Assembly: GCF_014189455.1 (NCBI RefSeq)
Contig: NZ_CP050296.1
Coordinates: forward strand, 2,538,001 to 2,602,000
Source: Mesorhizobium huakuii
Lineage (GTDB): Bacteria; Pseudomonadota; Alphaproteobacteria; Rhizobiales; Rhizobiaceae
Direction of reading: 5' to 3'
DNA: 64,000 nucleotides
The position numbers were made by a program, and so were the translations under genes. Below, one piece after another: positions 1-9,024 of this stretch. The stretch's first letter is position 1. The number at the start of each line of letters is the position of its first letter. Below the pieces are notes generated by a model. The model searched no databases, was not told where the DNA came from, and saw only the letters and a list, made by a program, of their open reading frames with translations.

Positions 1-1053
1 TCCGGCGATCTCCTCGATCTTCAGCGCGACATTGCCTTCGGCCTCGCGCAGCAGGCGGTCGCGTATGACGCGGCTGGTCACCTTGTCGCCTTCGGTGCCG
101 GCGAGCGGTGAGTCGTTGACGAGGAAGGACATGGTCACGGTCGGCGGATCGATCGGCTGCGCATGCAGCGCCTCGGTCACCGCCAGATCGCAGAACGTGT
201 CGGCGACGGTACCCTTCGACAGGCCGGCGATGGCGACGATGTCGCCCGCCTGGGCTTCCTCGATCGGCTGGCGCTCGAGGCCACGGAAAGCCAGGATCTT
301 CGAGATGCGGCCGGTTTCGATCTGGGTGCCGTCATGGTGCAGCACCTTGACCGCCTGGTTGGCCTTCAGCGTGCCGCTCTCGATACGGCCGGTGATGATG
401 CGGCCGAGGAAGGGGTTGGCTTCCAGGATGGTGCCGATCATGCGGAACGGGCCGGGATGGACGGTCGGCGCCGGCACATGCTTGATGACGAGATCGAACA
501 GCGGCGCCAGCTGCTGGTCCTTCGGGCCTTCCGGATTTTCCGAAACCCAGCCGTCACGGCCCGAACCGTAGAGGATCGGGAAGTCGAGCTGCTCGTCGGT
601 GGCGTCGAGCGCGGCGAACAGGTCGAACACCTCGTTGACCACTTCGACATGACGGGCGTCCGGGCGGTCGATCTTGTTGATGACGACGATCGGCTTCAGG
701 CCGACCTTGAGCGCCTTGCCGACGACGAATTTGGTCTGCGGCATCGGGCCCTCGGCGGCATCCACCAGCACGATGGCCGAATCCACCATCGACAGGATGC
801 GCTCGACCTCGCCGCCGAAATCGGCGTGGCCGGGCGTGTCGACGATGTTGATGCGGGTATCCTTCCAGTCGACCGAGGTCGCCTTGGCCAGGATGGTGAT
901 GCCGCGTTCCTTTTCGAGGTCGTTGGAATCCATGGCGCGCTCGGCGACGCGCTGATTGTCGCGGAAGGAGCCGGACTGCTTCAAAAGCTGGTCGACAAGG
1001 GTGGTCTTTCCATGGTCGACGTGCGCGATGATCGCGATATTACGGAGTTTCAT
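1..1053 (-). CDS. typA: TypA/BipA translational GTPase (5' part)
   Basis: Ribosome-associated translational GTPase of the EF-G-like superfamily, linked to stress growth and ribosome assembly. The reverse strand reads from an ATG at 1053 and stays open to the window edge, giving 351 codons; the C-terminal part of the roughly 605-aa protein lies outside. Seen in the sequence: G1 motif AHVDHGKT (residues 10-17), RGIT (50-53), DTPGH (72-76) and NKID (126-129), in the canonical order of the GTPase domain. The start follows directly from the typical TypA N-terminus ([17 protein letters not shown]). Very secure assignment; partial only because the window ends. Confidence 0.97.
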   Translation of the reverse strand, partial: MKLRNIAIIAHVDHGKTTLVDQLLKQSGSFRDNQRVAERAMDSNDLEKERGITILAKATSVDWKDTRINIVDTPGHADFGGEVERILSMVDSAIVLVDAAEGPMPQTKFVVGKALKVGLKPIVVINKIDRPDARHVEVVNEVFDLFAALDATDEQLDFPILYGSGRDGWVSENPEGPKDQQLAPLFDLVIKHVPAPTVHPGPFRMIGTILEANPFLGRIITGRIESGTLKANQAVKVLHHDGTQIETGRISKILAFRGLERQPIEEAQAGDIVAIAGLSKGTVADTFCDLAVTEALHAQPIDPPTVTMSFLVNDSPLAGTEGDKVTSRVIRDRLLREAEGNVALKIEEIAG

Positions 1054-1250
1054 GTTCTGGGTCTCGGAAGCGTTGCAGGCAGCAGGCCAAAGGCGCTGCC
1101 TCTTTCGGTTGCGCGGCTCATACAGGGTTTTTCGCAGTTGCGAAAGGGGACGCGCGACACCAAATACTCATCAAATCTTAAGCATCTGCGTGTGAGATGA
1201 TTTTGTTAACCAAGGCGGGAACCATTCAGGGCCCGGGCAGTTCGACCATC

Positions 1251-1535
1251 ATGACCGATAAACTCAACCGATTTTGGCCACTCATCGCTTCGGTGGCCTT
1301 TGCCTTGCTGCTGGCGGCCAACGCCGCGCAGTCGGCTGCCGCGACGCAGAAGGGCGCGCGCGCCGTTGCGCAGTCCGACACCCAGACCGCGGAGCAGGCC
1401 TTTGCCGATGCGCCTGATGGCGTTGACCCGATGGTGACGGGACCGGTCAGCACCGCCTTCAAGCAGAGACAAGCCAGCGCCAACTGCGACAGTGCCGTGT
1501 GGCCAAACATTCCGATGGTCTGCTACCCGGACTGA
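1251..1535 (+). CDS. Small secreted protein of unknown function
   Basis: 94 aa. An N-terminal hydrophobic segment (residues 9-22, WPLIASVAFALLLA) ends near an Ala-rich stretch, consistent with a Sec signal peptide or single anchor. The mature part is short and Ala/Asp-rich, ending in a CDSAVWPNIPMVCY motif with two cysteines that could form a disulfide. Short secreted proteins with a Cys-x-x-x-Trp-P-x-I-P ending are common in rhizobia, but I know no function. I chose the internal ATG at 1251 because translation from it begins just before the signal-like segment. It converges on the phosphatase gene. Confidence 0.6.
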   Translation: MTDKLNRFWPLIASVAFALLLAANAAQSAAATQKGARAVAQSDTQTAEQAFADAPDGVDPMVTGPVSTAFKQRQASANCDSAVWPNIPMVCYPD

Positions 1536-1548
1536 TGATTGCGGGCGC

Positions 1549-3123
1549 TTACGCCGATCGTACCGGATCGAGTGTGACCTTGTAGAGTTCGTTGTCGTCG
1601 CGATCCATCAGCCGCACTGTGAGTTGCTCGGTCGCGCCTGAGATATCGACAAGGCCGAAGAACTGCAGGCCGGCCGACGGCGGCAGGTTCTGGCCCTGCT
1701 CGGCGGTCGGCGCCTTGATGAATTTCAGCTCCGGACCGAAGGTCATGTCGAGATCGTTGGGGCCGAAGGTGCCGGCGTGGATCGGGCCGGAGACGAATTC
1801 CCAGAAGGGATTGAAATCCTGGAACTGCGCCTTGTCTGGGTTGTAGTAGTGCGCGGCCGTATAGTGCACGTCGGCGGTGAGCCACACCGTGTTGGTGACG
1901 CCGACAGTCTTGATGAAGCGCAGCACGTCGGCGAATTCCATCTCGCGGCCCTTCGGCTTGCCGTTGTCGTTGTTGCTGACGGCTTCGAAGCCGACCTTCT
2001 TCGCCGCGTCGTCCCAGACCACGAGGCTGAGTGGCATGTCGGCGGCGATGATCTTCCAGGTCGCCTTGGAGTTGGCCAGTTCCCGCTTCAGCCACTTCGA
2101 CTGCTCCTCGCCGATCATGCGCGACTGCGGTGTGAGGGTTTCCTGCAGGTTCGCGCCGTTCGGGCCGCGATAGGAGCGCATGTCGAGGAAAAAGACGTCG
2201 AGCAGCGGCCCGTGCGAGATCTTGCGGTAGACCCGGCCCGGTTCCGCCGGCTCGTAGCGGATGGTGGTCATCTCGTGGAAGGCGCGCGCCGCCCGCGCCG
2301 CCAGCACGTGGATGGATTTTTCCTTGTAGCGGTCGTCCTTGCTAAGGTCCTTCGAGTCCGACCAGTTGTTGAGCACTTCGTGGTCGTCCCACTGGTAGAA
2401 GGTCGGGCAGATGGCGCTGAGTTCCAGCACGTTCTTGTCCATCATGTTGTACTTCCACTGGTCGCGGTATTCGTCCAGCGTCTCGGCAACCTTGCGTTTG
2501 CCGTCGATGAGCACGACGTTCTTCCACTTGCCGCCGCCGGGCAGGTCGACCTCGTCCTTCATGGCGCCGTCGGCATAGATGGTGTCACCCGAATGCAGGA
2601 AGAAGTCCGGCGTGTGCCTGGCGATGGTGGCGTAGGTTTTCATGCCGGTCTCGTCGATACCCCAGCCCTGGCCGGCAGTATCGCCCGACCAGGCGAACTT
2701 GACATCGCGCTTCGACGACGGCGCGGTGCGGAAACGGCCGACGATCGGCTCTGAGACGGCATTGATATCGGAGAGATCGGCGGCGACCATGCGGTAGAAG
2801 ATGTCCTGGTCGGAGGCGAGATCGGTAAGCAGCCGCTTCACCGTGTAGTCGCTGGCAGGCGAGGTATCGAGCGGCGCCAGACGCGTCGCATTGGCAAAGC
2901 TTTCCGTCGACGAGACCTCGAACATGACGCGCGCCGGACGATCCGTGCGCGTCCACACCATGCCGCTGGTGGCATCGACATCGCCGGACTGGACGCCATG
3001 GGTGAAGGCCGGACGCTGGCTGGCGCGGGAATAGTAGGGCAGCGCGAGACCCGAGGCGCCAAGCAGACCGGCGGCACTTGCGGAGGTGACGAAGGCGCGG
3101 CGGGTCATGGAAAGCTTGTTCAT
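1549..3123 (-). CDS. phoD: PhoD-family alkaline phosphatase D, Tat-exported
   Basis: 524-aa periplasmic phosphodiesterase/phosphomonoesterase of the PhoD family, releasing phosphate from organic phosphates. The N-terminus has a twin-arginine signal (SMTRRAFVTS, Arg 8-9, then a hydrophobic stretch), as expected for a metalloenzyme folded before export. An N-terminal fibronectin-like PhoD_N segment (FTHGVQSGDV) precedes the metallophosphatase core with SGDT, LHSGDTIYADG and WDDHEVLNNW metal-ligand motifs. The start at 3123 was chosen over one 12 codons upstream because AGGAGA lies at the right distance before it. PhoD enzymes are often induced under phosphate limitation, but I saw no clear Pho box. 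Confidence 0.92.
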   Translation of the reverse strand: MNKLSMTRRAFVTSASAAGLLGASGLALPYYSRASQRPAFTHGVQSGDVDATSGMVWTRTDRPARVMFEVSSTESFANATRLAPLDTSPASDYTVKRLLTDLASDQDIFYRMVAADLSDINAVSEPIVGRFRTAPSSKRDVKFAWSGDTAGQGWGIDETGMKTYATIARHTPDFFLHSGDTIYADGAMKDEVDLPGGGKWKNVVLIDGKRKVAETLDEYRDQWKYNMMDKNVLELSAICPTFYQWDDHEVLNNWSDSKDLSKDDRYKEKSIHVLAARAARAFHEMTTIRYEPAEPGRVYRKISHGPLLDVFFLDMRSYRGPNGANLQETLTPQSRMIGEEQSKWLKRELANSKATWKIIAADMPLSLVVWDDAAKKVGFEAVSNNDNGKPKGREMEFADVLRFIKTVGVTNTVWLTADVHYTAAHYYNPDKAQFQDFNPFWEFVSGPIHAGTFGPNDLDMTFGPELKFIKAPTAEQGQNLPPSAGLQFFGLVDISGATEQLTVRLMDRDDNELYKVTLDPVRSA

Positions 3124-3234
3124 GGCTGTCTCCTGGATGGCTTCGAACGTCGCCACCAAGGTCCGGCCTCAATGTTTCAGCCGCATCTCGGAACTATGAA
3201 GTTTTTATAACAGTGGACAGGTGGCTAGCCTCCT

Positions 3235-3382
3235 CCCTTCTCCCCTTGTGGGAGAAGGTGGATCGGCGCGTTAGCGCCGAGACGGATGAGGGGTGTTTCC
3301 AGCGGAGCGAGGCGTTGGTGTTCCCTGGAGCACCCCTCATCCGTCGCCTTCGGCGACACCTTCTCCCACAAGGGGAGAAGGG
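3235..3382. repeat. Rhizobial intergenic palindromic repeat
   Basis: A perfect 26-bp inverted repeat (3235-3260 with 3357-3382, CCCTTCTCCCC... form) encloses a second inverted pair, GACGGATGAGGGGTG (3281-3295) with 3331-3345. The whole would fold as a long cruciform or stem. It resembles the RIME-like mosaic repeats common between genes in rhizobia. It lies between phoD and the MFS gene. Confidence 0.85.
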
Positions 3383-3393
3383 AAAGAGCAGCC

Positions 3394-4677
3394 TCAAGCG
3401 GCTTGCGGCTCCGGGTCGAAGGCCGGCCGGCTGGTGTTGATCAGCAGCGAGATACAGGCAGCCGCGATCGCCGTCATGCCGGCGATCAGGAAGGCCAACT
3501 CGTAATTGCCCTGCAGTTCGCGCATCGTGCCGCCGAAGGCTGCCGCGGTGGCAGCCCCCACCTGATGGCCGGCGACGATCCAGCCGAACACGATCGGTCC
3601 GCTGCGGTCGCCGAAGGCTTCGTTGGCGAGCCGCAGCGTCGGCGGCACGGTGGCGATCCAGTCGAGGCCGTAGAGCACGGCGAAGATGATCAGGCTGGTC
3701 GCCGAGAAGCCGGAATAGGGCAGGTAGATCAGCGACAGGCCGCGAATGGCATAGTAGACGCCGAGCAGCTTGCGCGGGTCGAAACGGTCGGTGAGCCAGC
3801 CCGACAGCGTCGTGCCGATCAGGTCGAAAATGCCCATCATCGACAGCAGGCCGGCGGCCTGCACCTCGCCGATGCCCATGTCGCCGCAGAAGGCGATGAG
3901 ATGGGTGCCGACCAGACCGTTGGTGGTGAAGCCACAGACGAAGAAGGTGGCGAACAGGTACCAGAACACCCGCGTGCCGGCGGCGCGGCGCAGCGTGTTG
4001 AGCGTATGCGCCAGGAAATTGCCTTGCGAGGCCGGTGATGTTGGCGGCACGTCATCGACCTCGGCGCCATAGCGGACCATGCCGATCGAGGCCGGCCGCT
4101 CCGGCACCAGCAGCCAGACCAGCGGTATCATAGCTGCGGTGGCGACCGCGACCGCAACGGCAACCGGCTGCCAGCCACCCGATTGCGCCAACGCGGCGAT
4201 AAGCGGCAGGAACACCAGCATGCCCGACGCGCTGGAGGCCGACATCAGACCCATGACGAGACCGCGATTGGTCTTGAACCAGCGGTTGACGATGGTGGCG
4301 CCAAGCACGCTGGCGACCGCGCCGGAACCGATGCCGGAGAAGACGCCCCAGGTGATGAAGAGATGCCAGGGCTTGGTCATCAGCAGGCTGAGAGCGGTCG
4401 AGCCCGACATCACGACCAGCGATGCGATCAGCGTGCGGCGCAGCCCGATCCGCTCCATCAACGCGGCGGCAAACGGACCGGTCAGACCATAAAGCAGGAT
4501 GCCGATGCCGGCAGCCAGCGAGATGACGTCGCGCCGCCAGCCAAAACTATTTTCCAGCGGCAGCATCATGACCGAGGGTGCGGAGCGAAGCCCGGCCGCG
4601 ACCAGCAGGCAGAGAAAGATGACGCCGACCACGACGAAAGCGTAGCGCTGGCCAAAGGGACGGGATTGAGCTATCAT
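3394..4677 (-). CDS. MFS transporter (monocarboxylate-porter-like)
   Basis: 427-aa integral membrane protein with about twelve hydrophobic segments and an OFA/MCT-like layout: a GWRRDVISLAAGIG first loop and a long central cytoplasmic loop around residues 195-225. It probably moves a small organic compound or drug by secondary transport; the substrate cannot be read from the sequence. The start at 4677 is preferred to one 11 codons upstream because the longer form would run through the shared operator. It is divergent from a TetR regulator with two operator-like palindromes between them, so repression by that TetR is likely. Confidence 0.85.
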   Translation of the reverse strand: MIAQSRPFGQRYAFVVVGVIFLCLLVAAGLRSAPSVMMLPLENSFGWRRDVISLAAGIGILLYGLTGPFAAALMERIGLRRTLIASLVVMSGSTALSLLMTKPWHLFITWGVFSGIGSGAVASVLGATIVNRWFKTNRGLVMGLMSASSASGMLVFLPLIAALAQSGGWQPVAVAVAVATAAMIPLVWLLVPERPASIGMVRYGAEVDDVPPTSPASQGNFLAHTLNTLRRAAGTRVFWYLFATFFVCGFTTNGLVGTHLIAFCGDMGIGEVQAAGLLSMMGIFDLIGTTLSGWLTDRFDPRKLLGVYYAIRGLSLIYLPYSGFSATSLIIFAVLYGLDWIATVPPTLRLANEAFGDRSGPIVFGWIVAGHQVGAATAAAFGGTMRELQGNYELAFLIAGMTAIAAACISLLINTSRPAFDPEPQAA

Positions 4678-4731
4678 GTTACTGACCGGTACGTTGCAGG
4701 GTGGGAGCATGTATACGTACCGATCGGTAAC
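4678..4731. promoter_or_regulatory. Two TetR operator-like palindromes
   Basis: Between the divergent MFS and tetR genes lie 17-bp near-inverted copies at 4678-4694 and 4715-4731 (15 of 17 matching), 20 bp apart. The right copy contains a perfect palindrome TACCGATCGGTA; the left contains TACTGACCGGTA. Two such sites in a divergent promoter fit TetR autoregulation plus repression of the transporter (inference). Confidence 0.7.
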
Positions 4732-4750
4732 ACGTCAATCGAGTCATGCC

Positions 4751-5368
4751 ATGCCAACGGACAAAAATATTGAACTGACCATCAGCGACGATCATGCATC
4801 GACGCCGCCGAAGGCGGCCAAGAAGATCCTCGACGTGGCGTACGACCTGTTCTACCGGCGGGGTATCAGGGCGATCGGCGTCGACGAGATCGTCAAACGC
4901 GCCGGCGTCACCAAGCCCAGTCTCTATCGCAGCTTCCCTTCCAAGGACGAGTTGGCCGCTTCCTATCTTCGGCAATACGATCTTGAATATTGGGAACGTT
5001 TCGACGAAGCGGTCAACGCCCATCCGGGCGACCCGCGCGCGCAGATCAAGGCTTTCCTGACCCGCATTGGCAAGCGCACGCAAGTGGCGGACTATCGCGG
5101 CTGCGGCATGACCAACGCGGCGGTCGAGTATCCCGACCACAGCCATCCGGCCCGCGTGGTGAGCGAGGCCAACAAGCAGGAATTGCGCCGCCGCCTGCGC
5201 GCCATGGCCGCCGCAATGGGCGCTGAGGACGCCGACACGCTCGGCGACGGGCTGCTGCTTCTGATCGAGGGCGCCTATATCAGTGGCCAGTTGTTCGGGC
5301 TCGGCGGTCCGGCGCAGTCGGTCGCGCGCAACGCCGATCTGCTGATCGAAGCGAGCTTGAAGAAATAG
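4751..5368 (+). CDS. TetR/AcrR-family transcriptional regulator
   Basis: 205-aa one-component repressor. Residues about 20-65 form the TetR HTH (ILDVAYDLFYRRGIRAIGVDEIVKRAGVT then KPSLYRSFPSKDEL). The remainder is a helical ligand-binding domain with a CGMTNAAVEYPDHSHPA stretch typical of the TetR_C_33-like group. The start ATG at 4751 is downstream of the operator pair. It probably represses the divergent MFS gene and itself; the ligand is unknown. Confidence 0.9.
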   Translation: MPTDKNIELTISDDHASTPPKAAKKILDVAYDLFYRRGIRAIGVDEIVKRAGVTKPSLYRSFPSKDELAASYLRQYDLEYWERFDEAVNAHPGDPRAQIKAFLTRIGKRTQVADYRGCGMTNAAVEYPDHSHPARVVSEANKQELRRRLRAMAAAMGAEDADTLGDGLLLLIEGAYISGQLFGLGGPAQSVARNADLLIEASLKK

Positions 5369-5411
5369 CGATTGGCGGTACGTTTCTCCGGCCGAACCGG
5401 AGGTGTCCGCC

Positions 5412-6005
5412 ATGCGTGCCATTCTGATCCCGCTTGCCCTTGCCGGTCTCTGCCAGGCAACTCACGCCGGCGACATTTCCAGCGCCTACACCGACCTCGA
5501 CTCGAAGAAGGATTGCGTAACCTACGCACAGGCCGGAGAAGGCGATGGCGACTGGGCCGATCTCGCCTGCTCGGGCTATCGCGGCTATCCCGTGCTGATC
5601 GCCTATGACAACGCCCGTGAATCGCTGTTCTACGGTTTTCCGCCCGGCGGCGACATGACGTCCGTCTGGGAGAGTTTTTCAGGCTTCAATTCGTCCGGAG
5701 CCAAGGTCGAATGGCGCATTGAAACCAATGGCGACAAGGCCGTGCCCTTCGCGGTCATCCACCGCCGCACGATCAGCAATGGCGACGACGAGAACAAATC
5801 GACCGACGTGCTGCTCGTTGCCAAGGTCGGCCAGATGGACGCGCGAGAAAGCTGCACGGTCGGCCTCGTGCTGGCTACCGGCAACCCGCAAGCCAACGAT
5901 CAGGCGCGAAAACTCGCCGACGAGAAGGCGCGAACCTTCGCCTGCGGTAAGGACAGGCACACCGTCATCGGCAACGTGCCGCCCTTTGGCCGCGTCGATA
6001 ACTGA
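5412..6005 (+). CDS. Secreted protein of unknown function
   Basis: 197 aa with an N-terminal signal peptide (MRAILIPLALAGLCQATHAGD, likely cleavage after AHA/HAG). The mature region has paired cysteines (DCVTYAQAGEGDGDWADLACSGYRGYPV and later ESCTVG / FACGKD), suggesting disulfides in the periplasm. The ATG at 5412 is placed 8 nt after GGAGG at 5399-5403; an upstream GTG at 5403 overlaps that RBS and was rejected. No recognised family. It converges on ppa. Confidence 0.7.
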   Translation: MRAILIPLALAGLCQATHAGDISSAYTDLDSKKDCVTYAQAGEGDGDWADLACSGYRGYPVLIAYDNARESLFYGFPPGGDMTSVWESFSGFNSSGAKVEWRIETNGDKAVPFAVIHRRTISNGDDENKSTDVLLVAKVGQMDARESCTVGLVLATGNPQANDQARKLADEKARTFACGKDRHTVIGNVPPFGRVDN

Positions 6006-6008
6006 CCG

Positions 6009-6542
6009 CTACTTGCTCTTCTTCGCCCGTTCGATCGCGTCAACGATCATCTTCTTGGCATATTTGGAATCGTGCCAGCCTTCGATCTTGACCCATTTGC
6101 CGGGTTCGAGATCCTTGTAGTGCTCGAAGAAGTGCTGCACCTGCTGGCGCGTGATTTCGGGCAGATGCGTGTATTCGGTGACGTTCTCGTAGCGCAGCGT
6201 CAGCTTCGGCGACGGCACGGCGATGACCTTCTCGTCCTGGCCGGCATTGTCTTCCATCACCAGCACGCCGATTGGCCTGACATTGATGACGCAGCCCGGC
6301 ACCAGGGCACGCGTGTTGCAGACCAGCACGTCGATCGGATCGCCGTCGCCCGACAGCGTGTGCGGCACGAAGCCGTAATTGCCGGGGTAGCGCATCGAGG
6401 TGTGCAGGAAGCGGTCGACGAACAGTGTGCCGGCCTCCTTGTCCATCTCGTATTTGATCGGCTCGCCGCCGATCGGCACCTCGATGATGACGTTGATGTC
6501 CTCAGGCGGATTCTTTCCGATGGCTATGGCTTCAATGCGCAT
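6009..6542 (-). CDS. ppa: Inorganic pyrophosphatase
   Basis: 177-aa family I soluble pyrophosphatase, hydrolysing PPi to two phosphates with Mg2+. The signature DGDPIDVLV with its three aspartates is present, together with the N-terminal [15 protein letters not shown] and the C-terminal [11 protein letters not shown]. Length agrees with the bacterial hexameric enzyme (about 175 aa). The ORF could extend upstream, but [17 protein letters not shown] is the normal start of the family. Confidence 0.97.
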   Translation of the reverse strand: MRIEAIAIGKNPPEDINVIIEVPIGGEPIKYEMDKEAGTLFVDRFLHTSMRYPGNYGFVPHTLSGDGDPIDVLVCNTRALVPGCVINVRPIGVLVMEDNAGQDEKVIAVPSPKLTLRYENVTEYTHLPEITRQQVQHFFEHYKDLEPGKWVKIEGWHDSKYAKKMIVDAIERAKKSK

Positions 6543-6742
6543 GGCTTTGTCCCTCTCTCGATGGGGAGGAGATAGCGGGCGGCGCAGAATGGCGCAATGC
6601 GGCGAATCGTATTCCCGGACGTCAGGCGAGACGCGATACGATCCGATGCGTTCAATCATCGGCACAAGATGTTTCAGCGTCGTGATTTCACTGGGACACG
6701 CACCGCGTACCGACCTTGCGGTTCGCGATCATCCCCGGGCTG

Positions 6743-7249
6743 TCATTCCCAGACGAAGGCGACCTTCTTCAGCGCTTTTTGTTCGAAGATCTCGACACCT
6801 TCGGCGACATCGCGGCCGCCGGCGCCGGCATAGAAGGCCAGTGCGTTCTGGTTGTCTTCCAGCGCCCAGACCACCATGCCTTTCAGGCCATGGTCGGCCA
6901 GACGCGCCCTGGCTGCCGAAAACAGCCGCCGGCCGAGACCGATGCCCTGATATTCCGGGCGCAGGTACAATTCGTAGATCTCGCCTTGCTGCTTGAGCTC
7001 CCGGGCCCGGTTCTTGCCGATCGTCGCATAGCCGGCAATCGTGCCGCCGATTTCGACCACCAGCACGGTGGCGGCGCGGCGAATCGCATTCGCCCACCAG
7101 TCGGCGCCGCGACGATTGATCATCGACGTTAGCGTGCGGTGGGGAATGATGCCGGAATAGGCGCCGCGCCAAGCTTCCAGATGCACTTCGGCAATGGCGC
7201 CTGCATCGCGCGGGTCGGCTTTCCGGATGTCGATCGTCAGCGTATTCAT
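6743..7249 (-). CDS. GNAT-family N-acetyltransferase
   Basis: 168 aa. It shows the GNAT core: N-terminal IRKADPRDAGAIAEVHLEAWRGAY, then the acetyl-CoA site around LYLRPEYQGIGLGRRLFSAARA (Q/RxxGxG/A motif) and the C-terminal ALEDNQNALAFYAGAGG. It should transfer an acetyl group to a small molecule or protein amine; the substrate is unknown. It stands alone between ppa and a palindromic repeat. Confidence 0.88.
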   Translation of the reverse strand: MNTLTIDIRKADPRDAGAIAEVHLEAWRGAYSGIIPHRTLTSMINRRGADWWANAIRRAATVLVVEIGGTIAGYATIGKNRARELKQQGEIYELYLRPEYQGIGLGRRLFSAARARLADHGLKGMVVWALEDNQNALAFYAGAGGRDVAEGVEIFEQKALKKVAFVWE

Positions 7250-7350
7250 GATTTGTTAACCATAAACCCGCATCGCCCGATTGCAAGAGTCCGCGTGGCC
7301 CGCCAAACGCTTTCTCACAGCCGATCCTGACATTGCTAACATGACGCAAA

Positions 7351-7490
7351 GCCCGTCTGAAAACGCGCTCAGCCGAGACGGATGGCGTGGCTTTCGAGAA
7401 CCGAAGCGCAGCGGACTTTTGGGTCCGTGAGCATCGGAAGCGCAGAAAGCCGCGTCAGGCGTCCGGCTGAGTAGCGTTTGCAGGCGGGCT
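7351..7490. repeat. 140-bp imperfect palindromic repeat
   Basis: The first 30 bases (GCCCGTCTGAAAACGC...) and last 30 bases are near-perfect inverted copies, and inner stretches such as GGACTTTTGGGTCC are palindromic. The unit abuts the stop of the TPM gene, so it may act as a transcript-end stem. It is unlike the 3.3-kb repeat and represents a second repeat family. Confidence 0.75.
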
Positions 7491-7492
7491 TT

Positions 7493-8131
7493 TCAGATTT
7501 CGACCAGATGGTCGTCTAGCTCATTGGTATCGCCCGAGGTGACCGGGAAATGCTCGGCCAGCACCGCGCCCACCTGCTCGATCGCCTTGACGAAACCGTC
7601 GGCAAGCCGGTCGTCGCCGGCATGCGCCGTCAGGTCACGCACCACGCCGTCCCAGACATGCTGGCCGACCTTGGCGTCGATACCCGAATCAGCGACCACC
7701 TCGGCATAGCGCTCGGCGATCGAGACGAAGACCAGCACGCCGGTGCGCGCCGTGGTGCGGTGGACGTTGCGGGCGAGGAACTGCTTGATCGCATTGGCGT
7801 GCGCCGCCTGATAGCGCAGCCGCCGTGGCACCATATGGATGCGCAGGCCGGGGATCGCCCACAACAGGGCCATCACGCAGGCCAGCGCCAACAATTGCGC
7901 GATGACGAAATGCGGCAGGCGGATGGTGAGCCACCACGCCTCCAGCCCATAGGCGACGGCGAGGCTGACGATCAGCATGCCTAGCGTCGCCATCAAGGCG
8001 GCGGGCGCGAAATAGCCGTCGCTGGCATGCGCGACGACGCAGTAGATCTCGCCATCGGTTTTGGTTTCTGCGGCGCGGATCGCGTCGGCGATGCGTTCGT
8101 GATCTTCGGGACTGATCGGTCGTGTTGCCAT
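7493..8131 (-). CDS. TPM-domain membrane protein
   Basis: 212 aa. An N-terminal TPM-like stretch (HERIADAIRAAETKTDGEIYCVVAHASDGY) is followed by two hydrophobic helices (about residues 44-62 and 72-90), and the TPM fold resumes with RTGVLVFVSIAERYAEVVADSGI. TPM domains occur in the Psb32/YgcG group; their bacterial role is poorly defined. It is the last gene of a four-gene operon with two larger TPM proteins and LemA; only 4 bp separate it from the upstream stop. The start at 8131 (MATRPISPEDH) avoids overlap with that gene. Confidence 0.8.
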   Translation of the reverse strand: MATRPISPEDHERIADAIRAAETKTDGEIYCVVAHASDGYFAPAALMATLGMLIVSLAVAYGLEAWWLTIRLPHFVIAQLLALACVMALLWAIPGLRIHMVPRRLRYQAAHANAIKQFLARNVHRTTARTGVLVFVSIAERYAEVVADSGIDAKVGQHVWDGVVRDLTAHAGDDRLADGFVKAIEQVGAVLAEHFPVTSGDTNELDDHLVEI

Positions 8132-8135
8132 TGTC

Positions 8136-9020
8136 TCACCAGCTTCCTGAAGAACCGCCACCGCCGGACGAGCCGCCGCCGCCCGAAAACCCGCCGCCGC
8201 TGCTGCTCGACCCGGACGACCAGCTGCTGCCGGAGCTTCCCGACGACCAGCCGCTGCTTGACGAACCCGATGTCCAGCTGCTGGAGCCCGACGACGATCC
8301 GCTCGGCCCCCGGCCGTAACGAAACGTCATGCCCAGCCATTTGTATACGCCCGGCGACAATTTTGTGCCGAACATCGGCGGCAGGAACGCCATCGCCAGA
8401 CCACCGAAGAACATCGTCGCCCACAGGATCAGGAAAATCGTAACGATCGGGTCCATGGGGGTGCTGCTGTCGGCGGGATTGCGCTTGCCGCGCGCTTCCA
8501 GCTCCTCGGGATTGCCTTCGAGCACCATGACCATGTCGTCGACAGCCTTCGAGATGCCGCCGGAGAAATTGCCGGCGCGGAAGGCCGGCACCATGTCGTT
8601 CTCGATGATCAACTTGGTGTGCAGGTCGGTCAGCGTGCCTTCCAGCCCATAGCCGACCTCGATGCGCATCTTGTGGTCATTCTTCGCCACCAGCAGCAGC
8701 ACGCCGTTGTTCTCACCCGCCTGGCCGAGTTTCCAGAAGCGGAACAACCGGTTGGCGTAGGGTTCGATCTCCTCGCCGTCGAGGCTGAGAATGGTCGCCA
8801 CGACGATCTGGTCGGAGCCTTTTGTCTCGAAATCGGCAAGTTTCTGCGTCAGCGCCGCCTTGGTGCCGGCATCGATGATGCCGGCATTGTCGACGACTCG
8901 GCCGGTCAGTGCCGGCAACTCGGCGGCGAAAACAGCGAAGCAGGACAAAAGCAGCGCCAGCGCGGCCAGGAGAGCATGGATCGCCGGGTTGAAAAACAGG
9001 CTGATGGTGCGTGTCGTCAT
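8136..9020 (-). CDS. TPM-domain protein with Gly/Ser-rich tail (copy 2)
   Basis: 294-aa YgcG-like membrane protein: signal-like hydrophobic N-terminus, TPM domain (LPALTGRVVDNAGIID ... GVLLLVAKNDHKMRIEVGYGLEGTLTD), one membrane helix near residues 190-215, and a low-complexity Gly/Ser tail of about 75 residues ending in W. It is strikingly similar along its TPM domain to the next gene upstream (9025-9855), showing a tandem duplication. LemA/TPM pairs are widespread and thought to act at the envelope; the mechanism is not established. Confidence 0.85.
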   Translation of the reverse strand: MTTRTISLFFNPAIHALLAALALLLSCFAVFAAELPALTGRVVDNAGIIDAGTKAALTQKLADFETKGSDQIVVATILSLDGEEIEPYANRLFRFWKLGQAGENNGVLLLVAKNDHKMRIEVGYGLEGTLTDLHTKLIIENDMVPAFRAGNFSGGISKAVDDMVMVLEGNPEELEARGKRNPADSSTPMDPIVTIFLILWATMFFGGLAMAFLPPMFGTKLSPGVYKWLGMTFRYGRGPSGSSSGSSSWTSGSSSSGWSSGSSGSSWSSGSSSSGGGFSGGGGSSGGGGSSGSW

Positions 9021-9024
9021 GCCG

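Noticed and set aside
163..1200. 345-codon plus-strand open frame
   Set aside because: It is the antisense shadow of typA, whose motifs are unmistakable on the minus strand.
1777..2754. Long plus-strand open frame over phoD
   Set aside because: Composition typical of high-GC antisense frames (runs of V/D/H/R); phoD motifs are on the other strand.
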